A DNA stretch of 64,000 nt. Source: Massilia antarctica. Lineage in GTDB: Bacteria; Pseudomonadota; Gammaproteobacteria; Burkholderiales; Burkholderiaceae_D. Made by a program: the position numbers and the translations under genes. The stretch is from NCBI RefSeq assembly GCF_015689335.1, contig NZ_CP065053.1, positions 2,356,001-2,420,000 on the forward strand. The letters run 5' to 3'. The notes under the pieces are model-generated. The model saw nothing but the letters and a program-made list of their open reading frames with translations, searched no databases and was not told where the DNA came from. Shown here piece after piece: positions 9,385 through 19,016 of this stretch (its first letter is position 1; each line of letters begins with the position of its first letter).

Positions 9385-10470
9385 ATGCACGCACTTTCCT
9401 TCCACGCCGGCCCGCACGCGCTGGCCCACATCGGCCAGCATGGCTTGCGCGCGCGCGACATCGCCGTCGTTCCCGCCGCCGCCGGCGGGCCCAAGGGCCT
9501 GATCTTCCAGTCGCTCGACCAATGGCTGTTCGGCGACTGGTTCCCGCAATCCCCGCGCGAGCGCGCCCTGATCGGCGCCTCGATCGGCGCCTGGCGCATG
9601 GCCGCCGCTTGCCAGGCCGATCCGGTCGCCGCGCTGGCCCGCCTGGGCGAGCTGTACTGCGGCCAGCGCTACACGGCCAAGCCCTCGCCGCAGGAAATCA
9701 ACGCCGTCTGCCGCAAGCTCCTGCACGAGCTGGTCGGCGGGCACGAGGCGCAAGTGACCGCTCACCCTCAGCACCGCCTGCATGTGATCGCGGCGCGCGG
9801 GCGGCGCGCGCTGGCCGAGCCAGCCCACCGGCGTGCCGAAGCGACCGGCTTTGCCGCCGCCGCGCTGCTCAATCTGGCCTCGCGCGCCAGCTTGGGCCGG
9901 GTGGCCGAACGGGTCGTCGTCGGCGATGCGCGCGGCGCACCAAGCTGGATGACACCCGGCTTCGACAGCTTCACCACCCATTTCGCCACCCTCGACAGCA
10001 CCAACCTGGCCGACGCCCTGCTGGCCTCGGGCACCCTGCCCATGCTGATGCCGCCGGTGCGCACGATTGCCGGCGCTCCGCCGGGCGCCTACTGGGATGG
10101 CGGCCTGATCGACTATCACCTGGCGCTGCCGTACTCGAACCTGGCGCCGGGCGAAATCGTGCTCTACCCGCACTTCAGCGAGCACATCGTTCCCGGCTGG
10201 CTGGACAAGGCGATGCCGTGGCGGCGCATGGCGCGCGGCGCCCAGCGCGGCTGGCTCGACAACGTGCTGCTTGTCGCCCCGACCGCGCATTTTCTTAGCA
10301 CCCTCCCGCGCGGCAAGCTGCCCGACCGCAAGGATTTCACTTTCTACGGCCTCGACCATGACGCCCGCATCCGCAATTGGCAGCAGGCGATCGGGCAAGG
10401 CCAGCGCCTGCGCGACGAGTTTGTTGCGTTTGTCGACCAACCCGATCTTTCGCGCATCCAGACATTTTGA
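9385..10470 (+). CDS. Patatin-like phospholipase family protein
   Basis: A 361-residue protein with the patatin layout. An oxyanion-hole glycine segment AAAGGPKGL lies near residues 32-40, the nucleophile elbow GASIGAW (Ser ~69) fits GxSxG, and the catalytic Asp is in the DGG motif (YWDGGLIDYH near 238). No signal peptide is visible, so it is probably cytoplasmic or membrane-associated. The frame is open further upstream to 9274, but ATG 9385 gives the family-like N-terminus. The lipid substrate is not predictable. It is transcribed alone. Confidence 0.75.
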   Translation: MHALSFHAGPHALAHIGQHGLRARDIAVVPAAAGGPKGLIFQSLDQWLFGDWFPQSPRERALIGASIGAWRMAAACQADPVAALARLGELYCGQRYTAKPSPQEINAVCRKLLHELVGGHEAQVTAHPQHRLHVIAARGRRALAEPAHRRAEATGFAAAALLNLASRASLGRVAERVVVGDARGAPSWMTPGFDSFTTHFATLDSTNLADALLASGTLPMLMPPVRTIAGAPPGAYWDGGLIDYHLALPYSNLAPGEIVLYPHFSEHIVPGWLDKAMPWRRMARGAQRGWLDNVLLVAPTAHFLSTLPRGKLPDRKDFTFYGLDHDARIRNWQQAIGQGQRLRDEFVAFVDQPDLSRIQTF

Positions 10471-10556
10471 AGGATGGATGATCCGCAGCTATGCACTACT
10501 GACACCGTCAGCCATCGCGGCATTGTTGAAATCAAACGATTTTGTGGAGATATGCC

Positions 10557-11092
10557 ATGAGGAATGCTAAACCGGCGACAGCAAAGCCAGCCAAGGCCGC
10601 AAACAAGCCAGCGGCAAAATCCGCAGTACCTGAACGCATGCGGAAAGCCGACGCCTGGCGGCGACGGCGATAGCCGCCCCTGCGCGCCAGGCCGTCAAAG
10701 CCGACAAAACGGGCGCGGCCATGAAGAGTGCTTCCACCCGCAAGGTCCCAGCGCGGCCCCACCGCAGCGACGCTTTCGAGGCGGTCCATAGCGCTGCGGC
10801 CGCCCTCCATTCAGTCGGCATCATCGACAAGAAAACGATGCGCGAATTTGACGAGAGCTGCTTTACCCCGCCGTCGTTGACTGCGCGCGACGTGCTGCGT
10901 ATCCGCAATAAGGAGAACCTCAGCCAGGAAGTCCTGGCGCGCTACATGGGCATAACGAAGTCGACCGTGGTCAAATGGGAGTCGGCGTACAATATTCCGA
11001 GCCCCATTGCACAACGGTTGTTGAAAGTCATCGACGAACAAGGCATTGACGCGATTGCCGACGCGCCAGGACACCGTCCGGGGCGTGGCTAG
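10557..11092 (+). pseudogene. XRE/HTH antitoxin-like regulator with frameshifted N-terminus
   Basis: The intact reading frame 10721-11092 (123 residues) contains KKTMREFDESC and an XRE helix-turn-helix (LSQEVLARYMGITKSTVVKWES, residues about 68-89). It resembles antitoxin-type regulators of RelE/HigB modules. Upstream, frame 10557-10670 encodes a Lys/Ala/Pro-rich start (MRNAKPATAKPAKAANKPA) and ends at TAG. A different frame, open from 10634, runs into the 10721 ORF with the same Ala/Lys-rich composition (RQAVKADKTGAAM). A -1 shift near 10640-10665 would join them into one protein of about 178 residues. If instead the 10721 ATG is the true start, the gene is intact. No toxin partner is seen beside it. 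Confidence 0.55.
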
Positions 11093-11290
11093 GCCGAAAA
11101 CGCAGGCGGGCGTGCTCGATTCGCTCCGGCGTGCGGGCCCGGGCGTGGCCGTCCCGACTGTCGCCGCGCCCGGGCACGGCACCGCCAAACCCGGTTTTTG
11201 CGGCCCCCGGCCCCGTCCAAGGTTACAATATGGGGTTTTGGGGCTTGCCTGTTTGAGCGCCCCTCGTCCATCGAACTAGAAAGTCTTCCC

Positions 11291-12382
11291 ATGAGTCTCC
11301 AATGCGGCATCGTCGGCCTGCCTAACGTCGGCAAGTCCACCCTCTTCAACGCGCTGACCAAGGCCGGCATTCCGGCCGAAAACTATCCGTTCTGCACGAT
11401 CGAGCCGAACGTCGGCGTGGTCGAAGTGCCGGACCCGCGCATGGATGCGCTGGCCGCCATCGTCAAGCCGGAACGCATGGTCAACGCCATCGTCGAATTC
11501 GTCGACATCGCCGGCCTGGTCGCCGGCGCGTCGAAGGGCGAGGGCCTGGGCAACCAGTTCCTGTCGCACATCCGCGAAACCGATGCCATCGTCAACGTGG
11601 TGCGCTGCTTCGAAGACGACAACGTGATCCACGTGGCCGGCAAGATCAGCCCGCTGGACGATATCGAAGTCATCCAGACCGAGCTGGCGCTGGCCGACAT
11701 GGGCACCGTCGAAAAAGCCATCCACCGCGAGAACAAGAAAGCCCGTTCCGGCGACAAGGATGCCGCCAAGCTGGTCGCGCTGATGGAACGCATGATGCCC
11801 TTCCTGAACGATGCCAAGCCGGTGCGCGCGATGGGCCTGGATGCGGAAGAAATGCTGCTGATCAAGCCACTGTGCCTGATCACCGCCAAGCCGGCCATGT
11901 ACGTCGCCAACGTGTCCGACACGGGCTTCACCAACAACCCGCTGCTCGACCAGTTGACCGCCTACGCCAAGGCGCAGAACGCGCCGATCGTGGCCATCTG
12001 CGCCGCCATCGAATCCGAAATCGCCGACCTCGACGACGCCGACAAGGGTGCTTTCCTGGCCGACATGGGCATGCAAGAGCCAGGCCTCGACCGCCTGATC
12101 CGCGCCGCCTACAAGCTGCTCGGCCTGCAAACCTACTTCACCGCCGGCGTGAAGGAAGTGCGCGCCTGGACCATCCACGTGGGCGATACCGCGCCGCAAG
12201 CGGCCGGCGTGATCCACACCGACTTCGAACGCGGCTTCATCCGCGCGCAAACCATCGCCTTCGATGATTTTGTCGCCTATAAGGGCGAAGCCGGCGCCAA
12301 GGAAGTGGGCAAGATGCGCGCCGAAGGCAAGGAGTACGTGGTCAAGGATGGCGATGTGCTGAACTTCCTGTTCAACGTCTAA
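11291..12382 (+). CDS. ychF: Ribosome-binding ATPase YchF
   Basis: Obg-family P-loop protein of the YchF/OLA1 subgroup that hydrolyses ATP rather than GTP and binds the 50S subunit and 70S ribosomes. The 363 residues start [19 protein letters not shown]. The P-loop GLPNVGKS is at residues 8-15, switch-region DIAGLV lies near 72-77, ANVSDTG stands in the family's altered G4 position near 205, and a C-terminal TGS domain includes [18 protein letters not shown] 11291 matches the family; the longer open frame from 11198 is non-coding. A terminator follows. Confidence 0.97.
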   Translation: MSLQCGIVGLPNVGKSTLFNALTKAGIPAENYPFCTIEPNVGVVEVPDPRMDALAAIVKPERMVNAIVEFVDIAGLVAGASKGEGLGNQFLSHIRETDAIVNVVRCFEDDNVIHVAGKISPLDDIEVIQTELALADMGTVEKAIHRENKKARSGDKDAAKLVALMERMMPFLNDAKPVRAMGLDAEEMLLIKPLCLITAKPAMYVANVSDTGFTNNPLLDQLTAYAKAQNAPIVAICAAIESEIADLDDADKGAFLADMGMQEPGLDRLIRAAYKLLGLQTYFTAGVKEVRAWTIHVGDTAPQAAGVIHTDFERGFIRAQTIAFDDFVAYKGEAGAKEVGKMRAEGKEYVVKDGDVLNFLFNV

Positions 12383-12428
12383 GACACTGCGAAAAGGGCG
12401 CCGGACAGCGGCGCCGCCACATAACAAG

Positions 12429-12465
12429 AAACCCCGTGCATCTTTGTGATGGCGGGGTTTTTTGC
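12429..12465 (+). terminator. Intrinsic terminator after ychF
   Basis: AAACCCCG (12429-12436) pairs with CGGGGTTT (12453-12460), followed by more T residues. It closes the ychF transcript. Confidence 0.88.
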
Positions 12466-12925
12466 TTCTACCTTGGCGTGCCGCCGTGAATGGCGGGCCC
12501 GAAGGACCATCCGGGTGACACGGCGATAAGCCGCTCATCTGCGATCGACTCGTCCCGTTCACGAACGCAAATCGCCCGCTCCGATGCCAGTGCGGCGCTA
12601 CTGACGAGCATAGGAAGTCTGCATGCCACGACAAAATCCGTATGGAAATATTGAAATATCGGCACATATTTTCTCGGTCATGACATAATGCTTATCAGTA
12701 TTTAATGCTTTCCAGCATCTGCAGTATTTCGAAATTTCCCTATAGCACCATTACATGAGCTCCCAAAGGCGGCGAAATAATGATAGGTAGCCGCAACAGA
12801 TTACGCTGTGATTCCTGGTCCATCCCTCCGATGGCCTTGGCCAATAGCGCGCGGCGAACCGACGCGCAGATCCTTCCCCCTCCGTGAATTTCCTCCCCTG
12901 ACTCCACCATCGATAGAACACAGCT
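12466..12925. other. Intergenic region between ychF and the Rhs island
   Basis: About 460 bp without a gene I can support. The middle (12610-12780) is clearly more AT-rich than the surroundings and may hold the promoter of the Rhs operon, but no well-spaced -35/-10 pair was found. Confidence 0.5.
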
Positions 12926-13402
12926 ATGAGCCATTACAATCTCAACGAAGCGAGTTTCGATCTGCACCCGAGCCTGAAAGACCGCACGGTCAACCAATTC
13001 ATCATCAACGACGACGGTCCGAGCGATTTCTCGTTCGTCATTTCGCGCGCCGAAGACTTCACCGAGACCACGGTGGACGCCTTCGCCCTTCGCCTTGCAA
13101 GCGAGCTGCGCAAGGCGTTGCCGAAATTCGAACTGCTCGGCAAGCGCGACCTGACCGTGGACGGCTCGGCAGCGGTGGAATTGCACTACACCTGGCGCAA
13201 TGGCGATAGCGAGATGCACCAGCGCCAGGTTGCCGTCTTTGTCCAGGCCGCCAGCGCTGACCGCAGCAAGGCATTGCTGTTGACCGGCACTAGTCACGGT
13301 GCCTTCAAGGATGAGTGGAATACGGCGTTCGATACCATGCTCGGCAGCATGCACCTGCATGCGCCGGTGCCGGCCGCAGCCCAAGCCGTGCAGGAGTCCT
13401 GA
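12926..13402 (+). CDS. Eag-type (DUF1795/DcrB-like) chaperone for the Rhs effector
   Basis: A 158-residue acidic protein without a signal peptide, of the DcrB/DUF1795 fold (FIINDDGPSDFSFVISRAED, then LTVDGSAAVELHYTW and FKDEWNTAFDTMLGSM). Eag chaperones of this family bind the prePAAR motif and transmembrane helices of type VI effectors and shield them before loading onto VgrG. The stop (13400-13402) directly abuts the TTG start of the effector gene, and the effector carries the prePAAR and membrane segments that Eag proteins recognise. The family role is established; the pairing here is inferred from context. Confidence 0.85.
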   Translation: MSHYNLNEASFDLHPSLKDRTVNQFIINDDGPSDFSFVISRAEDFTETTVDAFALRLASELRKALPKFELLGKRDLTVDGSAAVELHYTWRNGDSEMHQRQVAVFVQAASADRSKALLLTGTSHGAFKDEWNTAFDTMLGSMHLHAPVPAAAQAVQES

Positions 13403-16400
13403 TTGGGCGCGGCGGCCGGACGTGTCGACGATCCCATCGCGCATAGTCATGCGATGGGCGGATTGATCGCCGGCCTGGTGATCGGCGCGCTGGTCGGCGC
13501 CGCCATCATCGCCACCGGTGGCCTGGCGCTGGTGGCGGTGGCCGGGGCGGTGGCCGTCACGGCCGGCGCCGCCGGCGTCGGGGAAGTGGTCGGTTCGATG
13601 AATGTGACGGACAAGGTCTTTGGCGCCAACCTGACCGGGGCGGTCAAGACCGGCTCGCTGAACGTCTTTGCGAATGGCAAGCAGGTCGCGCGAGCCCACC
13701 TCTCCACCGCCCTTTGCGCCACCCATGGACCGGCTCCCCAGCTGGTCGTGCAAGGCTCGTCCACCGTGTTCGTCAACGGCCAGCCCTTCGCCCGCGTCGG
13801 CGACATGATCAGTTGCAGCGCGAAGATCCATGCAGGCTCCCCCAACGTCTTCGTCGGCGGCGCGACGGCCACCACCGATCCCGACCTGATCACGCCGGAG
13901 GTGCCGGGCTGGGTGCACACGACCCTGCTGGTGGCGGGATTGGTCAGCGCCACGATACTGGCCGGCCCCCTGGTCGCCCTCGGCGGACTGGTGCTCGGCA
14001 TGGTGGGCGGCAAGGGCGGTGAATATCTGGGCGGACTGATGTTCGGCGAAGGGTCGGACGGCCAGAAAGCCATGATGCTGGCCGGCAGCATGCTCGGGGG
14101 CGCGGCCGGCGCCAAGGGCGGCGCGTGGCTCGGCAACAAATTCATTCCCATGCCCACCACGCCGGCCATGGCCTTCGTCAAGGGCGGCGTACCCGGTGTC
14201 GCCAAATTCAACCCCGTCAACGAGCGTCCCAACGGGACGAAGTGCAAGTGCGGCGATCCGATCGACGTCATCACGGGCGACGTCATCCTGGAACAGACCG
14301 ACTTTGCCTTGCCGGGCGTGCTGCCCATCGTACTGCGGCGCGTGCACACGTCCGGTAATCCGGTCGGGACGGTATTCGGCAAGGCCTGGGCCAGCACCTG
14401 GGGGCAATGGATTGAAGTAAGTAATGACGCGGAACTGGTGTTCCATGCCGAGGATGGCGCCTCGATGCGCTTTGCCATGCCAGACATGGGCGCAAGCGTC
14501 ACGCACCCTGTCTACCAAGGTTTCCGCGTGACCCGGCTCGACGGCCACTTCCTGATTGAGCAACGGCATCAACCCACCTTGCGTTTCGAGCCAAGCGATG
14601 CAAGGCACTGGCGTCTGGCGGCCATCACGGACCGCAACGCCAACCGGATTGCGCTGGTCTACACCGGCGCTGTCCTGACCGAAGTGCGCCACAGCGGCGG
14701 CACGCGGCTCAAGGTCGAGGCGAGCGAACATGCGATCACCCGCATCAGTCTGCTGCACCCCGAGGGCGGCCAGACCACCTTGACCAGCTACACCTACCAT
14801 GCCAATGGCGACCTGTCGGGCATCATCAACAGCAGTGGCTTGCCGCTCACCTATGCCTATGACAGCGCCCACCGCCTGATCCGCTGGCAAGACCGCAACG
14901 ACGTATGGATCGGCTACCGCTATGACGATCAGGGCCGCTGCGAGCAAACCAGTGGCGGTGCCGGCGGCCACATGACCGGCCGCTTCGTCTACGATGACGC
15001 GCGCAAGGTCAACACCTACACCAATTCCTTGGGCCACGCCACCGCCTACCACTACAACGATGCCTGGCAGGTCATCAAGGAAGTCGATCCGTGCGGCGGT
15101 GTCAGCGAGTTCGAATACGACGCGCACCAGAATCTGGTCGCCGCCATCACACCTGGCGACGCAGTGTTGCGCTGGGCCTATGATGCACGCGGCAATATGG
15201 TCGGTCACATTGATGCGGCGAGCAAGGAAACCGTTATCGCCTACGACGGACGTGACCTGCCGGTCGCCGTTACCTCGCCGGATGGCAAGCGCGTTGAACG
15301 CGCCTACGACGATTGCGGCAACCTGATCCAGGCTGGCCAGGGCGGCGCGGTAACGCGCTTCGAACACGACGCGTATGGCAATGTGCTGCGCGTCATTAAT
15401 CCGGCCGGCGCGGTCGCCACCTTCGTGCACGATGCGCGCGGTCTGCTGACCAGCGCCACCGACTGGCTGGGTAATCCGACCCGGCTCACGCGCGACGACT
15501 TTGGCCGGGTCACCGCCCGTACCGACCCGCAGCAGCATACCAGCCATTACGTCTATAACGTCGAAGGCAAGCCGCTCGAGATTGCCTTGCCGGACGGCAG
15601 CCGCCATCTGGCCCAGTACGATGCCGAAGGCAACTGCATTGCCCGCACCGATGCGCTGGGCAAGGTGACGCAGCACGCCTATTGCGCCTTCGACCGGCTG
15701 ACGCAGACGATCGAAGCGAACGGCGCCATCACGCGCTACGAATACGATACCGAGTTGCGTTTGAGCGCAGTCATCAATCCGATGGGCGAGCGCTGGGGCT
15801 ATCTCCGGAACGCAAGCGGACAGGTAATCGCGGAAACGGATTTCGCCGGCCGCACGGTCGAATACGGCGTCAATGCCGACGGTCTGGTGATCGAGAAGCG
15901 CACGCCGTCGGGCCAGCATACGCGCTACCTGCGCAACCACGCGGGGCAGTTGCTCGAACAGATCAACAGCGAGGGCAGTACCCGTTACGCCTACGATGCG
16001 CTGGGCCGCCTGGCGCGCGCCGTGAACGCCGACAGCGACATCGCCTTCGAGCGCGATGACATGGGCCGCATCGTCAGGGAAACCCAGAATGGCCGCAGCA
16101 TCGCCAGCGGCTATGACCTGATGGGGCGACGCACCGAGCGCAGCAGTTCGGGCGGGCATAGCAGCGTCTGGGAATTCGACGCCAACAGCCTGCCTGTTGA
16201 ATTGACCTTGCCCGATGCGCAGACCTTCAGCTTTCTGCACGACAGCCGCGGGCGGGAAACGGGGCGGCGACTGCCTGGCGGCTTGCGCATCGAGCAGGAA
16301 CACGATCAGCTGAACCGCCTGACCCGGCAATGGACCGGCATCGCGCCGGAGTCGGGCCGGCCGGCGCGCACCGTCCAGGAACGCGCGGTCAACTATGACG

Positions 16401-17860
16401 GCAATGGCAATCCGAGCAAGCTGGGCGAGCGCAGCCTCGGTGTCATCGACATCGGCTATGACAGCGTTGGCCGCGTGACGCAAGCCCGGCGCGGCGACGG
16501 CGAAGAGCAATACGCCTACGATCTGGCGGGTAATCTGATCGACGCGATCAAGCAAAAATCGCTGCTCGGCACCGACGCCAGCAACGCTGATGCGCTGGGT
16601 CAACGCGTTCATCAGCGCGGCAAGCTTATGCAAGCAGGCAAGGTCAACTATGAATATGACCTTGAGGGTCGCGTCATCACCCGCACCGAAGGCAAGCGCT
16701 GGGGCCGGCAACAGCATTGGCACTATGTCTGGAATAGCGAGAACCGGCTCAAGCGTGTCATCACGCCCGATGGCGACGCCTGGGAATATACCTATGATGC
16801 GCTGGGCCGCCGGCTGAGCAAAAAACAGGTGCCGGGCAATGGCTCGGCGCGCTTTATCGAAGTCGCTTACCTGTGGGATGGCCACACGGTCGCCGAGGAA
16901 CGGCGCTTCAACAGGAAGCCGGATGGCAAAGGCGGTTCAGACGTCATCGAAGAGATCTGCGCTACCTGGGACTACGAGCCCGACAGTTTCAGGCCGCTCG
17001 CAAAAACGGAGACGATCCGGCGCAAGGGCAAGGAAACGACCAAAACCTACGCTGTGGTGCTCGACCACATCGGCACCCCGAAGGAGTTGATCGATGCCGA
17101 CGGTGGCATCGCGTGGCAGGCCAAGAGCAATCTGTGGGGCGAGACCGAAGAAGTGACTGTCAGCAAGACCGACTGTCCAATCCGCTTCCAGGGCCAGTAT
17201 TACGACGCTGAATCGAAGCTGGCGTACAACTGGCATCGGTACTACGATGCGAGCACAGCGCGGTATTTGACGCCGGATCCGCTTGGATTGGCAGGCGGAC
17301 CAAATCCATATGCTTATGTGAATAATCCGCTGAATTCGGTCGATCCGCTTGGCTTAATGGATTCATGTTCTGATGCCGTTCCGCGTGCAAAATTACAGGA
17401 ATTCGATCCGGTTCAAGAATTCGACGCTGCCGGGAATGAAATATATTATAGAACTATGAGCGAACCCCATTTCAGGCGTCTTCCGACCGAAGGAATTATT
17501 GCTACCGGCGAAACGGGACTATCACCAAATGTACTTTATTCACAGGAGTACACGGGGGTAACTGTCAAGATTGCCGTAAAGCCAGGAACCGCAGCGAAAT
17601 TGCAAAAAATTGCTCTCAGTGCCGATTCTGAAACATCGAAACAGTTTCCGGATTTACCATCAGTAGCCGGAAGTTATAAATGGACTGAAAGGAACGCCAC
17701 GCTTAAGCTGGAGGGGACAGGGCGACCTCATATAAACAATAGCGACGGAGTTATGAATACCTTGATTGGCAAAGGTGAGGCGCGCAGAATATTCAACGAA
17801 AATATCGTTAGCACTGAGGCCGTGAGCATCCAGAAAGTAGCTCCAAAAAAGAGGCGGTAG
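13403..17860 (+). CDS. prePAAR/PAAR Rhs polymorphic toxin effector (type VI-type)
   Basis: A 1485-residue effector starting at TTG 13403, with AGGAG seven bases upstream inside the chaperone gene. The order is: prePAAR motif AAAGRVDDPIAHSH (residues 3-16); hydrophobic segment 19-58; PAAR domain about 75-165; second membrane region about 172-245; then the Rhs shell, beginning CKCGDPIDVITGDV near 278, with many YD repeats. The Rhs core end is DPLGLAGGPNPYAYVNNPLN...DPLGL near 1291-1317, the aspartyl self-cleavage boundary of the family. The last ~165 residues are a low-GC toxin domain. It starts YYRTMSEPHF (Arg1350) and contains SPNVLYSQEY, resembling the R-S-E ADP-ribosyltransferase toxins of Rhs proteins, possibly the TreTu type that modifies EF-Tu. 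The enzymatic assignment is tentative. No VgrG or other T6SS gene is nearby. Confidence 0.9.
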   Translation: MGAAAGRVDDPIAHSHAMGGLIAGLVIGALVGAAIIATGGLALVAVAGAVAVTAGAAGVGEVVGSMNVTDKVFGANLTGAVKTGSLNVFANGKQVARAHLSTALCATHGPAPQLVVQGSSTVFVNGQPFARVGDMISCSAKIHAGSPNVFVGGATATTDPDLITPEVPGWVHTTLLVAGLVSATILAGPLVALGGLVLGMVGGKGGEYLGGLMFGEGSDGQKAMMLAGSMLGGAAGAKGGAWLGNKFIPMPTTPAMAFVKGGVPGVAKFNPVNERPNGTKCKCGDPIDVITGDVILEQTDFALPGVLPIVLRRVHTSGNPVGTVFGKAWASTWGQWIEVSNDAELVFHAEDGASMRFAMPDMGASVTHPVYQGFRVTRLDGHFLIEQRHQPTLRFEPSDARHWRLAAITDRNANRIALVYTGAVLTEVRHSGGTRLKVEASEHAITRISLLHPEGGQTTLTSYTYHANGDLSGIINSSGLPLTYAYDSAHRLIRWQDRNDVWIGYRYDDQGRCEQTSGGAGGHMTGRFVYDDARKVNTYTNSLGHATAYHYNDAWQVIKEVDPCGGVSEFEYDAHQNLVAAITPGDAVLRWAYDARGNMVGHIDAASKETVIAYDGRDLPVAVTSPDGKRVERAYDDCGNLIQAGQGGAVTRFEHDAYGNVLRVINPAGAVATFVHDARGLLTSATDWLGNPTRLTRDDFGRVTARTDPQQHTSHYVYNVEGKPLEIALPDGSRHLAQYDAEGNCIARTDALGKVTQHAYCAFDRLTQTIEANGAITRYEYDTELRLSAVINPMGERWGYLRNASGQVIAETDFAGRTVEYGVNADGLVIEKRTPSGQHTRYLRNHAGQLLEQINSEGSTRYAYDALGRLARAVNADSDIAFERDDMGRIVRETQNGRSIASGYDLMGRRTERSSSGGHSSVWEFDANSLPVELTLPDAQTFSFLHDSRGRETGRRLPGGLRIEQEHDQLNRLTRQWTGIAPESGRPARTVQERAVNYDGNGNPSKLGERSLGVIDIGYDSVGRVTQARRGDGEEQYAYDLAGNLIDAIKQKSLLGTDASNADALGQRVHQRGKLMQAGKVNYEYDLEGRVITRTEGKRWGRQQHWHYVWNSENRLKRVITPDGDAWEYTYDALGRRLSKKQVPGNGSARFIEVAYLWDGHTVAEERRFNRKPDGKGGSDVIEEICATWDYEPDSFRPLAKTETIRRKGKETTKTYAVVLDHIGTPKELIDADGGIAWQAKSNLWGETEEVTVSKTDCPIRFQGQYYDAESKLAYNWHRYYDASTARYLTPDPLGLAGGPNPYAYVNNPLNSVDPLGLMDSCSDAVPRAKLQEFDPVQEFDAAGNEIYYRTMSEPHFRRLPTEGIIATGETGLSPNVLYSQEYTGVTVKIAVKPGTAAKLQKIALSADSETSKQFPDLPSVAGSYKWTERNATLKLEGTGRPHINNSDGVMNTLIGKGEARRIFNENIVSTEAVSIQKVAPKKRR

Positions 17861-18066
17861 CGGTGCTACTTTCGGATAAATTTCGGAAATTCATCAAAAA
17901 ACGTATTTTGATAATAGCTTTTAGAGGCCATATATTTTAAGTTAAAAATTTCTATGCGCTGTTCTGCTTTACTCCGATTTCACGTCGAGAGCCTGTCATG
18001 TTACGCTTAAGTTTGGTAGACAATTGAAACAAGAGATATAAGCTCTTATAATTACCTGGAGTGTGT
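17861..18066. other. AT-rich gap between toxin tip and immunity gene
   Basis: About 200 bp of low-GC DNA with no supported gene. Its composition continues that of the toxin tip and the immunity gene, so it probably moved with them as one cassette. Confidence 0.5.
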
Positions 18067-18561
18067 ATGTATTTGAAATTGGATGATTTTGAAGTGCCAA
18101 TGAAGTTGGTTTATCAGTTAGTTAATGATTTTAAAAAATATCCTGAACGTGTAGCACTCCAGCAAGCGTTAACATTGGATGACACGCGACCAAAGATGGG
18201 ATACAAAGGAGTGTACGGCCTATATGGATCCGAAGAATGGTGGGCGAATATAGGGAATGGGAATATGCCAAGAAGGTATGTTTCTGGAGTGATTGTAGCG
18301 CTATATCACGCGGGCCAAGACGAAGAAGATGATATAAACTCATTTGATCTGTCATTAGATGATGGATCGACGAAATCCCTCGGAATATATTGCGACAATG
18401 ATGGCGACATTGATCTTTTTCGCCTGGGCTGTCGGGTTGATATTTTTTCGGTTTTCGACCCGTTAAAATATGAACAACCTCCAGTGGAGGGAATTGAGTT
18501 CGCGGAAATTGTCGTTGAAATAGCGGTTTCGATTGCACCAGTGACGCCAACTATAATGTAG
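18067..18561 (+). CDS. Candidate immunity protein for the Rhs toxin
   Basis: A 164-residue, acidic, soluble protein beginning MYLKLDDFEVPMKLVYQL. ATG 18067 is preferred because CTGGAG (18055-18060) is six bases upstream; the in-frame GTG 18061 is too close. I recognise no family. Its position directly downstream of the toxin, its low GC like the toxin tip, and its many Asp/Glu residues fit a cognate immunity protein. The 3' end abuts IS5-type sequence, so the last few codons may derive from the insertion and the native C-terminus could be missing. Confidence 0.65.
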   Translation: MYLKLDDFEVPMKLVYQLVNDFKKYPERVALQQALTLDDTRPKMGYKGVYGLYGSEEWWANIGNGNMPRRYVSGVIVALYHAGQDEEDDINSFDLSLDDGSTKSLGIYCDNDGDIDLFRLGCRVDIFSVFDPLKYEQPPVEGIEFAEIVVEIAVSIAPVTPTIM

Positions 18562-18930
18562 CCATGCCTGGAAAGATGGCGGTTGATGGCATCAAAAATA
18601 CTCTCGTTCGCGTCGGCCTTGAGCAGGCACTCCTTGAACGTCCGGATCGTCGCCCGGTCCGGTATCCGGCTGCTGGCACGCAGTCCGGCAAAATGCTGGA
18701 AGCTCAGGCGGTCGCGCACTGGAATTCCATTTGATGGTCGCTCAAATTGAACAACTGCTGGATCAGCAACACACGTACCGTCAGTTCCCTAGGAAATGGA
18801 GGACGACCGCCGCGTTTGCGGCCGGGGCGCGGAGCTGCTTCGTCAACTGCTCCATCGCCCTGAGCGTGTCACCAAGCTAATTGAGCTTGGCTTTGCGATC
18901 CTGGTCGGTAAACAGACTTGTCTTGTTCAT
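18555..18930 (-). pseudogene. Decayed IS5-family transposase N-terminal fragment
   Basis: On the minus strand, ATG at 18930 opens MNKTSLFTDQDRKAKLN and then meets TAG. Further homology blocks follow in shifting frames: GDTLRAMEQL, GRKRGGRPPFPRELTVRVLL, QQLFNLSDHQMEFQ, then DRLSFQHFAGLRASSRIPD and FDAINRHLSRHGYI. This is the order of an IS5-group transposase N-terminus. At least three lesions are present (a nonsense codon, a deletion after MEQL and a frameshift after QMEFQ), and the catalytic DDE part is absent. The homology stops next to the immunity gene's stop codon. Confidence 0.8.
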
Positions 18931-19016
18931 GAAATCAGGTCAGTAACAAGGAGCCGCTATGATGCCATGGCTGGGCTGGATTTTCGAGACGCCCAATTGG
19001 ATTGTAGGGAGGAAAT

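Noticed and set aside
12740..16885. A 1381-codon open frame on the minus strand
   Set aside because: It is fully antisense to the Rhs effector gene, has a low-complexity His/Ala/Gly/Arg composition and no domain. It is a GC-rich shadow frame.
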